Source of the DNA: Novosphingobium sp. PP1Y
GTDB taxonomy: Bacteria > Pseudomonadota > Alphaproteobacteria > Sphingomonadales > Sphingomonadaceae
Assembly: GCF_000253255.1 (NCBI RefSeq)
Contig: NC_015583.1
Span: 62,001 to 126,000, forward strand
Direction: 5' to 3'
DNA: 64,000 nucleotides
Shown: one piece after another, positions 53,410 through 61,700 of the stretch
Position numbering within the stretch: position 1 is the stretch's first letter
Layout of the letters: each line of letters opens with the position of its first letter
The notes under the pieces: generated by a model
What the model was told of the DNA's origin: nothing
Seen by the model: only the letters and a program-made list of their open reading frames with translations
Database searches by the model: none
Made by a program: the position numbers and the translations under genes

Positions 53410-54498
53410 ATGCGCAGATCCCATGTTTTGTTCATAAGAACCGCGATTCTCGCGGGGGCGGCGGCAGCGATAGCCGGTTGCTCCAAGCCGGAGGAAGCAC
53501 CCAAGGCGCAAGAGACGGACAAGTACATCGCGCAGCCTCTCGTTACCGAGATCTTTACTGCGGACCCTTCGGCCCATGTATTCGACGGGAAGCTCTACAT
53601 TTATCCCAGCCACGACATCGATACCGGAATTCCCGACGATGACCTGGGCAATCAATATGCGATGCGTGACTATCGCGTATTGGAGCTGGACAAGCCCGGC
53701 GGGAAAGTAGCCATCGGGCCAGTCGCGCTGGATGTGGACGATGTGCCCTGGGCCAGCAAGAGCATGTGGGCGCCTGACGCGGCATACAAGAACGGCACCT
53801 ATTTTCTCTACTTCCCGGCCAAGGACAAGGACGGAATCTTTCATATCGGGGTGGCGACCAGCGACAACCCGATGGGTCCGTTCAAGGCGGAACCCGAACC
53901 GATCAAGTCCAGCTTCTCCATGGACCCTGCGGTATTCACGGACGATGACGGTACCAGCTACATGTATTTCGGCGGCATCTGGGGCGGACAGCTACAGAAA
54001 TGGGCGAGGGGGAAATACGATCCCTCGATCGGCGATGTCGATCTGAAGCAGGACGACAAACCCGCCCTGATGCCGAAGGTCGCCAAGATGGCGCCGGACA
54101 TGAAGGAATTCGCCGAAGCGCCCCGCGATGCCGTGATACTCGACACGGGCGGCAAACCCGTACTTGGCGGCGATCACGACAAGCGCTTCTTCGAAGCCTC
54201 GTGGATGTACAAGCGCGGCGGCAAATACTACTTCACCTACTCGACCGGCGATACGCATTTTCTCAACTATGCGATCGGCGAAAATCCATACGGACCGTTC
54301 ACATATACCGGGCACATACTGCTGCCGGTGCAGGGCTGGACTTCACACCATTCGATAGTCGATTGGGATGGCAAGACCTGGTTGCTCTTCCACGACACGC
54401 AGTTGAGCGGGAAGAACCACCTACGCAACGTCAAGATGACCGAGCTGCATTTCAATGCCGATGGGACGATCCGGACGATCGATCCCTTCAAGCACTGA
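53410..54498 (+). CDS. GH43 family glycosidase, lipoprotein, single propeller
   Basis: A 362-residue GH43-type enzyme, with a lipoprotein signal: RTAILAGAAAAIAGC followed by SKPEEA, so it is probably anchored in a membrane. GGAGAGGAATAG precedes the ATG. The single propeller shows the base Asp in EIFTADPSAHVFDGKLYIYP, the middle Asp in SFSMDPAVFTDDDGTSYMYF, and the acid Glu in HDKRFFEASWMYKRGGKYYF. The HSIVDWDGKTWLLFHDT end is typical of the arabinofuranosidase/xylanase-like subfamilies. There is no C-terminal sandwich, unlike the other two GH43 proteins. Arabinose side chains on xylan are a likely target. The divergent GH67 shares the promoter region. Confidence 0.9.
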   Translation: MRRSHVLFIRTAILAGAAAAIAGCSKPEEAPKAQETDKYIAQPLVTEIFTADPSAHVFDGKLYIYPSHDIDTGIPDDDLGNQYAMRDYRVLELDKPGGKVAIGPVALDVDDVPWASKSMWAPDAAYKNGTYFLYFPAKDKDGIFHIGVATSDNPMGPFKAEPEPIKSSFSMDPAVFTDDDGTSYMYFGGIWGGQLQKWARGKYDPSIGDVDLKQDDKPALMPKVAKMAPDMKEFAEAPRDAVILDTGGKPVLGGDHDKRFFEASWMYKRGGKYYFTYSTGDTHFLNYAIGENPYGPFTYTGHILLPVQGWTSHHSIVDWDGKTWLLFHDTQLSGKNHLRNVKMTELHFNADGTIRTIDPFKH

Positions 54499-54511
54499 TT
54501 TTCCATTGAAA

Positions 54512-54551
54512 GGGGCCCGGTTCCCGCCCGCATCGGGCAGGAACCGGGCCC
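54512..54551. terminator. Strong hairpin between GH43 and the dehydratase gene
   Basis: GGGCCCGGTTC (54513-54523) and GAACCGGGCCC (54541-54551) form a perfect 11-bp stem. An inner GCCCG/CGGGC pair closes around CAT. It lies 14 bases after the GH43 stop and separates the LacI region from the GntR region. CTTCGC follows, so the T-tract is weak. Confidence 0.6.
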
Positions 54552-54623
54552 TTCGCATTGCGGCTTTTGAGATCGGATAGACCGTAGCCGGAGTCGGGAG
54601 GCGTACACCGAAGCCGGGCCCTG

Positions 54624-54676
54624 CGGAGTGATGGAGTGCTGAGCGAAATCCATCACTCCTGCCCTCCATCACTCCG
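54624..54676. repeat. Inverted and direct repeat GGAGTGATGG, three units
   Basis: CGGAGTGATGGAG (54624-54636) is exactly inverted by CTCCATCACTCCG (54664-54676). A third unit, CCATCACTCC at 54650-54659, repeats the right arm. The cluster lies at the 3' end of the dehydratase gene (minus strand) and may act as its terminator or be a small interspersed repeat. Confidence 0.55.
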
Positions 54677-54679
54677 TGT

Positions 54680-56491
54680 TTAGTGGTTATCGCGCGGCAG
54701 GCCCATGGTCTGGGCGATGCGCTGGTATTTTTCGGATCCTTCAAGGATGGCGCCGGTATCCATTTGTCCGACGATGCTGCGCTGGATCTCCTGCCAGGGT
54801 GTTTGCGACGCGGGATAGGGATAGCCGCCGCTTGCTTCCAGGTCGGCGCGGCGCTGTGCCAGTTCCTCGTCGGATATGAGGACGTTGACGGAGCCCTTGC
54901 CCAGGTCGATCCGGACGCGGTCTCCGGTGCGCAGGAGGGCGAGGCCGCCCATGGCCGCGGCTTCCGGGCTGGCGTTGAGGATCGAAGGGCTGCCGCTCGT
55001 GCCCGACTGGCGGCCATCGCCGATGCACGGCAGGGCCGAGATGCCCTCGGTAATGAGGTAGGCAGGCGGGCGCATGTTCACAACTTCGGCGGCTCCGGGA
55101 TAGCCGATGGGGCCGGCTCCGCGCATGAACAGCAGCGTTTCGCTGGTGATGCCGGTTGCGGGATCGTCGATGCGGTGGTGGTAGTCTTCCGGGCCGTCGA
55201 ACACCACGACCGGGCCTTCGAAGGCATCGGGGTCTGCCGGGTTGGAAAGATAGCGTTCGCGAAACTCCGCGGAGATCACGCTGGTCTTCATGATCGCGGC
55301 GTCGAACAGGTTGCCCGACAGGACCAGGAAGCCGGCTTCCTCGACCAGCGGCTGGTCGAAGGTCTTGATGACGCGCTCGTCCTCGATGGTGGCATTGCGG
55401 CAGTTATCGCCCATGGTCCTGCCGTTGACGGTCATGGCCCCCTCATTGATCAGGCCCTGCTTGATGAGCTGGGCGACCACTGCGGGCACGCCGCCGGCGC
55501 GGTAATAATCCTCGCCAAGGTACTCACCGGCCGGCTGCAGGTTGACCAGCAGCGGGATCTTGTGGCCGATGCGTTCCCAGTCCTTGAGCGGCAGGTCGAC
55601 GCCGATGTGGCGGGCGATCGCGGCGAGATGGATCGGGGCATTGGTCGAGCCGCCGATGGCGGCGTTGACGGCGATGGCGTTGTGGAATGCCTCGAGCGTC
55701 AGGATGTCCGAGGGCTTGAGATCCTCGTGTACCATTTCGACCACGCGCTTGCCGGTGTGGTAGGCACATTCCTGCCGGTCGCGATAGGGCGCGGGGATCG
55801 CCGCCGAGCCCGGCAGCATCATGCCCAATGCCTCGGCCAGCGAATTCATCGTCGTGGCCGTGCCCATCGTGTTGCAGTATCCCGTCGAGGGTGCGGACGA
55901 GGCGACGAGCTTGATGAAGCCTTCGTCGTCGAGTTCGCCTGCCGCCAGCATCTGCCGGCCCTTCCACACGATGGTGCCCGAACCGGTCCGCTCGCCCTTG
56001 TGCCAGCCATTGAGCATGGGGCCGACCGAGAGCGCAATCGCCGGGATGTTGACCGTTGCCGCGGCCATGAGCAGCGCCGGGGTCGTTTTGTCGCAGCCGG
56101 TGGTCAGGACCACGCCGTCGATCGGATAACCGTAGAGCGCTTCGACGAGTCCGAGATAGGTCAGGTTACGGTCGAGGCCGGCGGTCGGACGCTTGCCGGT
56201 CTCCTGGATCGGATGGACCGGGAACTCGATGGCGATGCCGCCGGCTTCGCGGATGCCTTCGCGGATGCGCTCGGCCAACACGATGTGGTGGCGGTTGCAG
56301 GGCGACAGGTCGCTGCCGGTCTGGGCGATGCCGATGATCGGCTTGCCCGACCGCAGTTCCTCCAGGCTGAGACCGAAGTTCAGGTACCGCTCGAGGTAGA
56401 GCGAGGTCATGTCGATATTGTCGGGATTATCGAACCAAGCGCGCGATCGCAGCTTCGCGGATGGCGCCTTGGGAGGATTCTGGTTTGTCAT
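54680..56491 (-). CDS. IlvD/Edd-family sugar-acid dehydratase (D-xylonate/L-arabinonate dehydratase)
   Basis: A 603-residue Fe-S dehydratase of the IlvD/Edd family that converts a pentonate to 2-keto-3-deoxy-pentonate. From memory it resembles Caulobacter XylD over its length: LRSRAWFDNPDNIDMTSLYL, ELRSGKPIIGIAQTGSDLSPC, the cluster Cys in VVLTTGCDKTTPA, STGYCNTMGTATTMNS, and LPCIGDGRQSGTSGSPSIL. All three expected Fe-S cysteines are present. It starts 15 bases after the epimerase stop in one operon. It is the only pentonate dehydratase in the window, so it probably serves both L-arabinonate and D-xylonate. The family is promiscuous. Confidence 0.9.
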   Translation of the reverse strand: MTNQNPPKAPSAKLRSRAWFDNPDNIDMTSLYLERYLNFGLSLEELRSGKPIIGIAQTGSDLSPCNRHHIVLAERIREGIREAGGIAIEFPVHPIQETGKRPTAGLDRNLTYLGLVEALYGYPIDGVVLTTGCDKTTPALLMAAATVNIPAIALSVGPMLNGWHKGERTGSGTIVWKGRQMLAAGELDDEGFIKLVASSAPSTGYCNTMGTATTMNSLAEALGMMLPGSAAIPAPYRDRQECAYHTGKRVVEMVHEDLKPSDILTLEAFHNAIAVNAAIGGSTNAPIHLAAIARHIGVDLPLKDWERIGHKIPLLVNLQPAGEYLGEDYYRAGGVPAVVAQLIKQGLINEGAMTVNGRTMGDNCRNATIEDERVIKTFDQPLVEEAGFLVLSGNLFDAAIMKTSVISAEFRERYLSNPADPDAFEGPVVVFDGPEDYHHRIDDPATGITSETLLFMRGAGPIGYPGAAEVVNMRPPAYLITEGISALPCIGDGRQSGTSGSPSILNASPEAAAMGGLALLRTGDRVRIDLGKGSVNVLISDEELAQRRADLEASGGYPYPASQTPWQEIQRSIVGQMDTGAILEGSEKYQRIAQTMGLPRDNH

Positions 56492-56506
56492 GGCGGTTCG
56501 TTTCGA

Positions 56507-57655
56507 TCAGCGCGAAGTGGAGAGGCGATAGATCATGACATGCCGGTAAGGCTTGCCGGGATCGACACGGGCGGAGACGAAGTCGGGATGATTGGGCGCA
56601 TCGGGGAACTTCTGCGGTTCGAGCGCGATGCCATCGCCCATCCGGTACAGGTGGCCCTGCTTGCCCACCAGCGTCCCGTCAAGGAAATTGCCGGAGTAAA
56701 ATTGCACGCCCGGCTCGGTGGTGAGCACTTCGAGCACGCGGCCCGACACGGGGTCCTCGAGCCTTGCGGCAAGCTGCGGCGTGGCGGTCACGCCCTTATC
56801 GAGCGCGAAGTTGTGGTCATAGCCCCTGCCGAAGACGATCTGCCGGTCGGTTCCATCGCGCAGTCCGTCCGCGACGCGGCGCGACTGGCGAAAATCGAAC
56901 ACGCTTCCCTCGACCGGGCGCAGTTCGCCGGTCGGGATCAGGTCCGCATTGACCGGCGTGAACCGGCTGGCCGGGATCGTCAGCATCTGGCCCGTCGCGC
57001 CATCGCTCGACCCCTCGCCGGCCATGTCGAAGATCGCGTGATTGGTCATGTTGATGACCGTTGGCCTGTCGGTCCTGGCCTCGAAGGCAATGCCGAGGTT
57101 TCCGGCCTCGTCGAGGGTGTAGGTAACCGTGGAGACGACCTTGCCCGGATAGCCTGCATCGCCGTCCGGGCTGACGTGGCTCAGCACGACGCTAGCGGTC
57201 GGACCGGACTTCACGGAGACGACCTGCCACGCGACCTTGTCGAAGCCATGACCGCCGCCGTGGAGGCTGTTGTGGTCGTCGTTGAGGGGCAGCTGGTAGG
57301 TCTTTCCGTCGAGGGTGAAGCGGCCACCGGCGATGCGATTGGCATAGCGGCCAACCGTCACGCCAAAGTAATTGGGATGCTCGACATAGTCGGACAGCGT
57401 ATCATACCCGAGGACTACGTCGGCGATCTTGCCATGGTTGTCCGGCGCAAGCAGCTTCTGCAGGGTGGCGCCGTAGGACAGGATCGTGGCCGAGATGCCG
57501 TTGTCGGCCTTCAGGGTGATCGCGCTCACTTCGGTGCCATCGGCCAGGGCTCCGGCGATTTCGCGCTTCGCCTCGGCCGCATGCGCGGATGGGCAAAGGC
57601 CTGTCGCCATGACTGCCAGGGCCGCGCCGGCCAGTGCCTTTTTCAGATTCCTCAT
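56507..57655 (-). CDS. galM: Exported aldose 1-epimerase (mutarotase)
   Basis: A 382-residue aldose epimerase that interconverts alpha and beta sugar anomers. The ATG at 57655 gives a signal peptide (RNLKKALAGAALAVMATGL, ending SAHAAE), so it acts in the periplasm. Active-site segments are GRYANRIAGGRF, HNSLHGGGHGFDKVAW (first catalytic His), INMTNHAIFDMAG (second His), GYDHNFAL, and ALEPQKFPDAPNHPDF with the catalytic Glu. The motif NHAIFDMAG differs from the commoner NHxYFNLxG. Its operon partner is the dehydratase. It likely prepares the L-arabinose anomer for the symporter encoded divergently. Confidence 0.9.
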   Translation of the reverse strand: MRNLKKALAGAALAVMATGLCPSAHAAEAKREIAGALADGTEVSAITLKADNGISATILSYGATLQKLLAPDNHGKIADVVLGYDTLSDYVEHPNYFGVTVGRYANRIAGGRFTLDGKTYQLPLNDDHNSLHGGGHGFDKVAWQVVSVKSGPTASVVLSHVSPDGDAGYPGKVVSTVTYTLDEAGNLGIAFEARTDRPTVINMTNHAIFDMAGEGSSDGATGQMLTIPASRFTPVNADLIPTGELRPVEGSVFDFRQSRRVADGLRDGTDRQIVFGRGYDHNFALDKGVTATPQLAARLEDPVSGRVLEVLTTEPGVQFYSGNFLDGTLVGKQGHLYRMGDGIALEPQKFPDAPNHPDFVSARVDPGKPYRHVMIYRLSTSR

Positions 57656-57719
57656 TCCCGATCGCTCCAGACCCTGCGTGGAATTTTTGCGGCCCATTGA
57701 CGGGGCCCACACCGCGATA

Positions 57720-57730
57720 TAGTCCGACAA
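57720..57730. promoter_or_regulatory. Candidate GntR/FCD operator (epimerase / FucP-like)
   Basis: TAGTCCGACAA fits the TNGTCNGACNA pattern common for FadR-subfamily GntR regulators. It lies between the divergent epimerase and symporter genes. A related site is at 60079. Confidence 0.45.
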
Positions 57731-57792
57731 ATGGAAAAAGCGCAAGCCGGTTCGCAAAGGAAGTCGCGCGGACCCCGTTCGAGAGGATAGAC

Positions 57793-59112
57793 ATGCCTAC
57801 AGTTGTCTCGTCGTCCGGCACATCCGCCGAAACCGCGCAGGAAACCGCAATTCGCTATGGCCCGGCGCTGACCCTGCTTGCCAGCCTCTTCTTCATGTGG
57901 GGGTTCATCACCGTCATCAACAACACGCTGCTTCCGCATCTGCGCAGCGTGTTCGAGCTCAATTACACCCAGACCACGCTGATCGAATCGGTCTGGTTCA
58001 TCGCCTACTTTGTCGCCTCGATTCCTTCGGCCAAGCTGATCGAGCGCATCGGCTACAAGATGTCCCTGGTCGTGGGCCTGCTCATCATGGCCGCGGGCGC
58101 GCTGGGCATGATGCTGGCAGCCGGCATCCCGTCCTACGGCGTCACCTTGACGATGCTGTTCGTGATCGCCAGCGGGATCACGCTCCTGCAGGTGGCGGCA
58201 AATCCCTATGTCGCCATCGTCGGCAAGCCCGAGACCGCCTCTTCGCGCCTCAACCTGGTGCAGGCACTCAACTCGGCCGGAACCATGCTCGCCCCGCTCT
58301 TCGGCGCCTACCTGATCCTGGGCCGCTCCAAGAGCGGCACCTCGGCGGTGGGTACGGTGCTCAGCGAAGCCGAGCGCATGGCCGATGCCCAATCGGTGAT
58401 CCTGCCCTACGGGCTGGTCGCGGTGGTGCTCGTAGTCCTCGCCATCGTCATCGCCCGCTTCCCGCTGCCCGCCATGGGCACCGCCAATGCCCGCGTGGCC
58501 AAGGAAGAGCGCAAGCACCTGTCCTTGTGGAGCCACCGCAACCTGGTCTTCGGCATCCCCGCCATCTTCATCTACCTGATCGCGGAGATCGGCGTGGCCA
58601 ACCTCTTCGTGAACTTCGTCAGCCAGCCTGACATCGCCAATCTGACCCATGAGCAGGCCGGTCGCTACCTCACGTTCCTGTGGGGCGGCATGATGGTCGG
58701 CCGTTTCGCCGGCTCGGCGATCATGCAGCGTTTCGATGCGGCGAAAGTCCTCGCCGTCTTTTCCGTCGGCGCCTTCGTGGTGATGCTGGTCACCAGCTTC
58801 GCGCACGGCCCGGTCGCGATGTGGTCGCTGATCCTCGTGGGCCTGTTCCACTCGATCATGTTCCCGACCATCTTCACCCTTGGCATCAAGGGGCTGGGGC
58901 CGCTTACGGAGGAAGGTTCGGGGCTGCTGGTAATGGCCATCGCGGGCGGCGCGCTGGTGATCGTGCAGGGCTGGATCGCCGACAACTACGGCCTCCAGAC
59001 CTCCTTCCTGCTGACCGCGGCCTGCGAACTCTACGTGCTGTTCTATGCGCTGTGGGGCAGCAAGCCGACGCATGCCCTGCCCGATGAGGTGCTCGAAGCA
59101 CAGCCGGTCTGA
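57793..59112 (+). CDS. FucP/GluP-family sugar:H+ symporter (MFS)
   Basis: A 439-residue MFS transporter of the fucose/glucose-galactose permease family. Landmarks are TLLASLFFMWGFITVINNTL, SVWFIAYFVASIPSAKLIER, VAANPYVAIVGKPETASSRL and QALNSAGTMLAPLFGAYLIL, all typical of FucP and GluP. Twelve helices are predicted. The ATG at 57793 has GAGAGGATAG ahead. An in-frame ATG at 57634 adds non-hydrophobic sequence. In this cluster it most likely takes up L-arabinose, perhaps also galactose. It converges with the GntR gene, 125 bases away. Confidence 0.9.
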   Translation: MPTVVSSSGTSAETAQETAIRYGPALTLLASLFFMWGFITVINNTLLPHLRSVFELNYTQTTLIESVWFIAYFVASIPSAKLIERIGYKMSLVVGLLIMAAGALGMMLAAGIPSYGVTLTMLFVIASGITLLQVAANPYVAIVGKPETASSRLNLVQALNSAGTMLAPLFGAYLILGRSKSGTSAVGTVLSEAERMADAQSVILPYGLVAVVLVVLAIVIARFPLPAMGTANARVAKEERKHLSLWSHRNLVFGIPAIFIYLIAEIGVANLFVNFVSQPDIANLTHEQAGRYLTFLWGGMMVGRFAGSAIMQRFDAAKVLAVFSVGAFVVMLVTSFAHGPVAMWSLILVGLFHSIMFPTIFTLGIKGLGPLTEEGSGLLVMAIAGGALVIVQGWIADNYGLQTSFLLTAACELYVLFYALWGSKPTHALPDEVLEAQPV

Positions 59113-59161
59113 ACCAGCGGCCAGGGACATTCCTCCTGAGCAAAAGGGACCGGATTGCACG

Positions 59162-59190
59162 CAGGGCCGGTGACCATGTCATCGGCCCTG
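59162..59190. terminator. Hairpin between FucP-like and GntR genes
   Basis: CAGGGCCG (59162-59169) and CGGCCCTG (59183-59190) form a perfect 8-bp stem between two converging genes. No clear T-run follows. Confidence 0.45.
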
Positions 59191-59237
59191 TGCCTGTGTC
59201 GATGCAGGGAAGGATCGGCGCGCGGCCCTCGCCGTCG

Positions 59238-59993
59238 TCAGGGACGCATTGCGCTGCGGGTATCGTCCAGCGCCAGCTCGACCAGGACGTTCATCGCTTC
59301 GGCGGCGGCATCGCCGTCCCCGGCGGCAATCGCCTCATAGACCTTGGTGTGATCGGGTATCGGACTGCGCGGCAGCGCGCGCGCGCGCAACTTGAACTGC
59401 GTCGTCCAATTGACCGCCGCTCCGATGCTGGCACTCAGGACCATGAGCGCCTGATTGCCGGTGGCGTGCAGGATCGCTGCATGGAAATCCCTGTCGGCCG
59501 CACGCCCCGCCTCGGTCGTGAGCGTATGGCTGCGCATTTCCGCCAGGGCGGTTTTCATGGCCTTGAGGTCGGCCTTGTCGCGCCGCTTCGCCGCCAGGCG
59601 GGCTGCCGCCGGTTCGACGATGGCGCGCAGCTCGAACAGGCTGCGTACGAACTCGATGTCCGGTTCGCCGGCAAAGGCCCAACCCAGCACTTCGGGATCG
59701 AGCAGGTTCCAGCGCTCGCGCGGAAGCACGCGCGTTCCCGCCTTGGGCCGGCTTGCCACCAGCCCCTTGGCGGTAAGCACCTGGATCGCTTCGCGATAGG
59801 CGCTGCGGGAAACCTGGAGCTCCTCGGCAAAGGCGACTTCACCGGACAGAACATCGCCAGGCGCATATTTGCCCGACAAGATGTCCGTCCCCAGCTTATG
59901 CGCAATCGCACCGTGCAGACGCCGACCCGGACCACGGGGTTCCTCGCCAGGCCTTGCAGCATCCTTTTCCTTGCTCAGTTCAGCATCCGTCAC
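59238..59993 (-). CDS. GntR-family regulator with FCD domain
   Basis: A 251-residue FadR-subfamily GntR regulator. The winged helix is LHGAIAHKLGTDILSGKYAP, then GEVAFAEELQVSRSAYREAI and LTAKGLVASRPKAGTRVLP. The FCD effector domain has LFELRAIVEPAAARLAAKRR, with the metal-binding Asp/His set probably in DRDFHAAILHATGN and the later DHTKVYEAIAAGD. Such regulators often sense sugar acids. It is divergent from the semialdehyde dehydrogenase operon and likely controls the arabinose genes. Confidence 0.9.
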   Translation of the reverse strand: MTDAELSKEKDAARPGEEPRGPGRRLHGAIAHKLGTDILSGKYAPGDVLSGEVAFAEELQVSRSAYREAIQVLTAKGLVASRPKAGTRVLPRERWNLLDPEVLGWAFAGEPDIEFVRSLFELRAIVEPAAARLAAKRRDKADLKAMKTALAEMRSHTLTTEAGRAADRDFHAAILHATGNQALMVLSASIGAAVNWTTQFKLRARALPRSPIPDHTKVYEAIAAGDGDAAAEAMNVLVELALDDTRSAMRP

Positions 59994-60078
59994 GATTTTC
60001 CTTACCTCCGCAAGCGACCCTATCAGCCCTCCTGCAAGGAAGGAACGACAAACATTGCGTTTATCGCCAGCACGGAAT

Positions 60079-60089
60079 ATGTCGGAGTA
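60079..60089. promoter_or_regulatory. Candidate GntR/FCD operator (GntR / semialdehyde dehydrogenase)
   Basis: ATGTCGGAGTA matches TNGTCNGACNA at most positions and shares TCCGACA (reverse strand) with the site at 57720. It lies 17 bases ahead of the dehydrogenase start, in the divergent gap with the GntR gene. Confidence 0.4.
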
Positions 60090-60105
60090 AATAGGGAGAC
60101 CCCGA

Positions 60106-61635
60106 ATGACAGATTTCCGATCCGTAGCGGCTGAAACCGGTCAGCCCCATGGCGAGCCCTTCAACGTCGATGGTCCTGCACAAGTTGCGCAGGCCTGCGA
60201 CAGGGCCGACGCCGCCTTCGATGCCTATCGCGCCACGAGCCGTGAAGAACGGGCCGCCTTCCTCGAACGAATCGCCCAGGAGATCCTCGCCATCGGCGAT
60301 TCGCTGATCGAGGCCGCGATGACCGAGAGCGGCCTGCCCCGTGCACGCCTCGAAGGCGAACGCGGCCGTACCGTCGGGCAGCTTCGCATGTTCGCCGACG
60401 TCGTGCGCAAGGGCCTCTGGCAACAGCTGCGCATCGATCCCGCCATGCCCGAGCGTCAGCCCCTGCCGCGGCCGGACCTGCGCCTGCGCATGATCCCGGT
60501 TGGGCCCGTCGCCGTATTCGGAGCCTCGAACTTTCCGCTCGCCTTCTCGACTGCCGGAGGCGACACGGCCTCGGCGCTGGCAGCCGGCTGCCCGGTCGTC
60601 GTGAAGGGACACCCGGCCCACCCGATCACCGGTGGACTGGTCGCACAGGCGATCACCAGGGCTGTTGCTGCCTGCGGACTTCCGGAAGGTGTCTTCCAGC
60701 ACCTCGTCGGCCCCTCGAACGACTTGGGCGCCGCGCTCGTCAGCGATCCGCGCATCATGGCGGTCGGCTTCACCGGCTCGCGCAGCGGCGGCCTGGCCCT
60801 CGCCCGCATCGCCCAGGCCCGCGAAGTGCCGATCCCGGTCTATGCCGAGATGTCGAGCATCAATCCGGTCCTGCTCCTGCCTGAAGCGCTCAAGGCGCGC
60901 GGCGAGGCACTGGGCACGGCCTTCGTCGCTTCGCTGACGATGGGCGCAGGCCAGTTCTGCACCAATCCCGGTCTCATCCTGGCCATCGCGGGCGAAGGCC
61001 TCGACGCCTTCATGGCGGCCGCCACGGGCAGCGTATCTCAGGCAAAGCCGCAGACGATGCTGACCGCTGGCATTCGCGAGGCCTATGCCAAGGGCGTCGA
61101 GACGCTTTCAGGTTGTCCGGGCGTCGAGACGCTGGCGCGCGGGGAAGACGGCGATCGCACCCACGGCGGGGCCGTCCTGTTCCAGACCACCGGCGAGGCG
61201 TTCCTCGCCGACAAGGCCATGGGCCACGAGGTCTTCGGCGCCTCCTCCATTATCGTGCGCTGCAAGGACGAAGCCGAACTCGCCAAGGTACTCGCCGGAC
61301 TGGAAGGCCAGCTTACTGCCACGCTGCACATGGACGCCGCCGACGAGGACCTGGCCGCGCGCCTCCTGCCGGTGCTGGAGCGCAAGGTCGGCCGGATCCT
61401 TGCCAATGGCTGGCCGACGGGCGTCGAAGTGTGCCACGCGATGGTCCACGGCGGCCCCTTCCCGGCCACGTCCGACCCGCGCACCACGTCGGTGGGCAGC
61501 CTTGCCATCGACCGCTTCCTGCGCCCGGTCAGCTACCAGAACCTCTCCCAGGACGTTCTGCCCGCCGAACTGCGCGACAGCGCCATGGGCGACGGCGCCC
61601 CGCGCCTGATCGACGGCACCCTCAAGCTCGATTGA
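60106..61635 (+). CDS. 2-oxoglutarate semialdehyde dehydrogenase (aldehyde dehydrogenase)
   Basis: A 509-residue NAD(P)-dependent dehydrogenase that oxidises 2-oxoglutarate semialdehyde to 2-oxoglutarate, the last step of oxidative pentose degradation. Sequence features match this subgroup: PVGPVAVFGASNFPLAFSTA, CPVVVKGHPAHPITG with the cofactor Lys, VGFTGSRSGGLAL, Glu in PVYAEMSSINPVLL and the catalytic Cys in GAGQFCTNPGLIL. GWPTGVEVCHAMVHGGPFP is also typical. GGGAGACCCCGA precedes the ATG. It leads the operon of AraD1, sugar dehydrogenase and GH51. It is the only such gene in the window and so should also serve XylX. Confidence 0.92.
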   Translation: MTDFRSVAAETGQPHGEPFNVDGPAQVAQACDRADAAFDAYRATSREERAAFLERIAQEILAIGDSLIEAAMTESGLPRARLEGERGRTVGQLRMFADVVRKGLWQQLRIDPAMPERQPLPRPDLRLRMIPVGPVAVFGASNFPLAFSTAGGDTASALAAGCPVVVKGHPAHPITGGLVAQAITRAVAACGLPEGVFQHLVGPSNDLGAALVSDPRIMAVGFTGSRSGGLALARIAQAREVPIPVYAEMSSINPVLLLPEALKARGEALGTAFVASLTMGAGQFCTNPGLILAIAGEGLDAFMAAATGSVSQAKPQTMLTAGIREAYAKGVETLSGCPGVETLARGEDGDRTHGGAVLFQTTGEAFLADKAMGHEVFGASSIIVRCKDEAELAKVLAGLEGQLTATLHMDAADEDLAARLLPVLERKVGRILANGWPTGVEVCHAMVHGGPFPATSDPRTTSVGSLAIDRFLRPVSYQNLSQDVLPAELRDSAMGDGAPRLIDGTLKLD

Positions 61636-61700
61636 CCACCACCACCTTCTGCCCGGCGCGCGCCGATGAATGAGCGCGCGCCGCGGCCCGGGAGAGAATC

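Noticed and set aside
54683..57700. A 1005-codon open frame on the plus strand
   Set aside because: It is antisense to the dehydratase and epimerase genes, which have clear family motifs. Its translation is Arg/Gly/Asp-rich with no recognisable domain, as expected for a GC-rich shadow frame.
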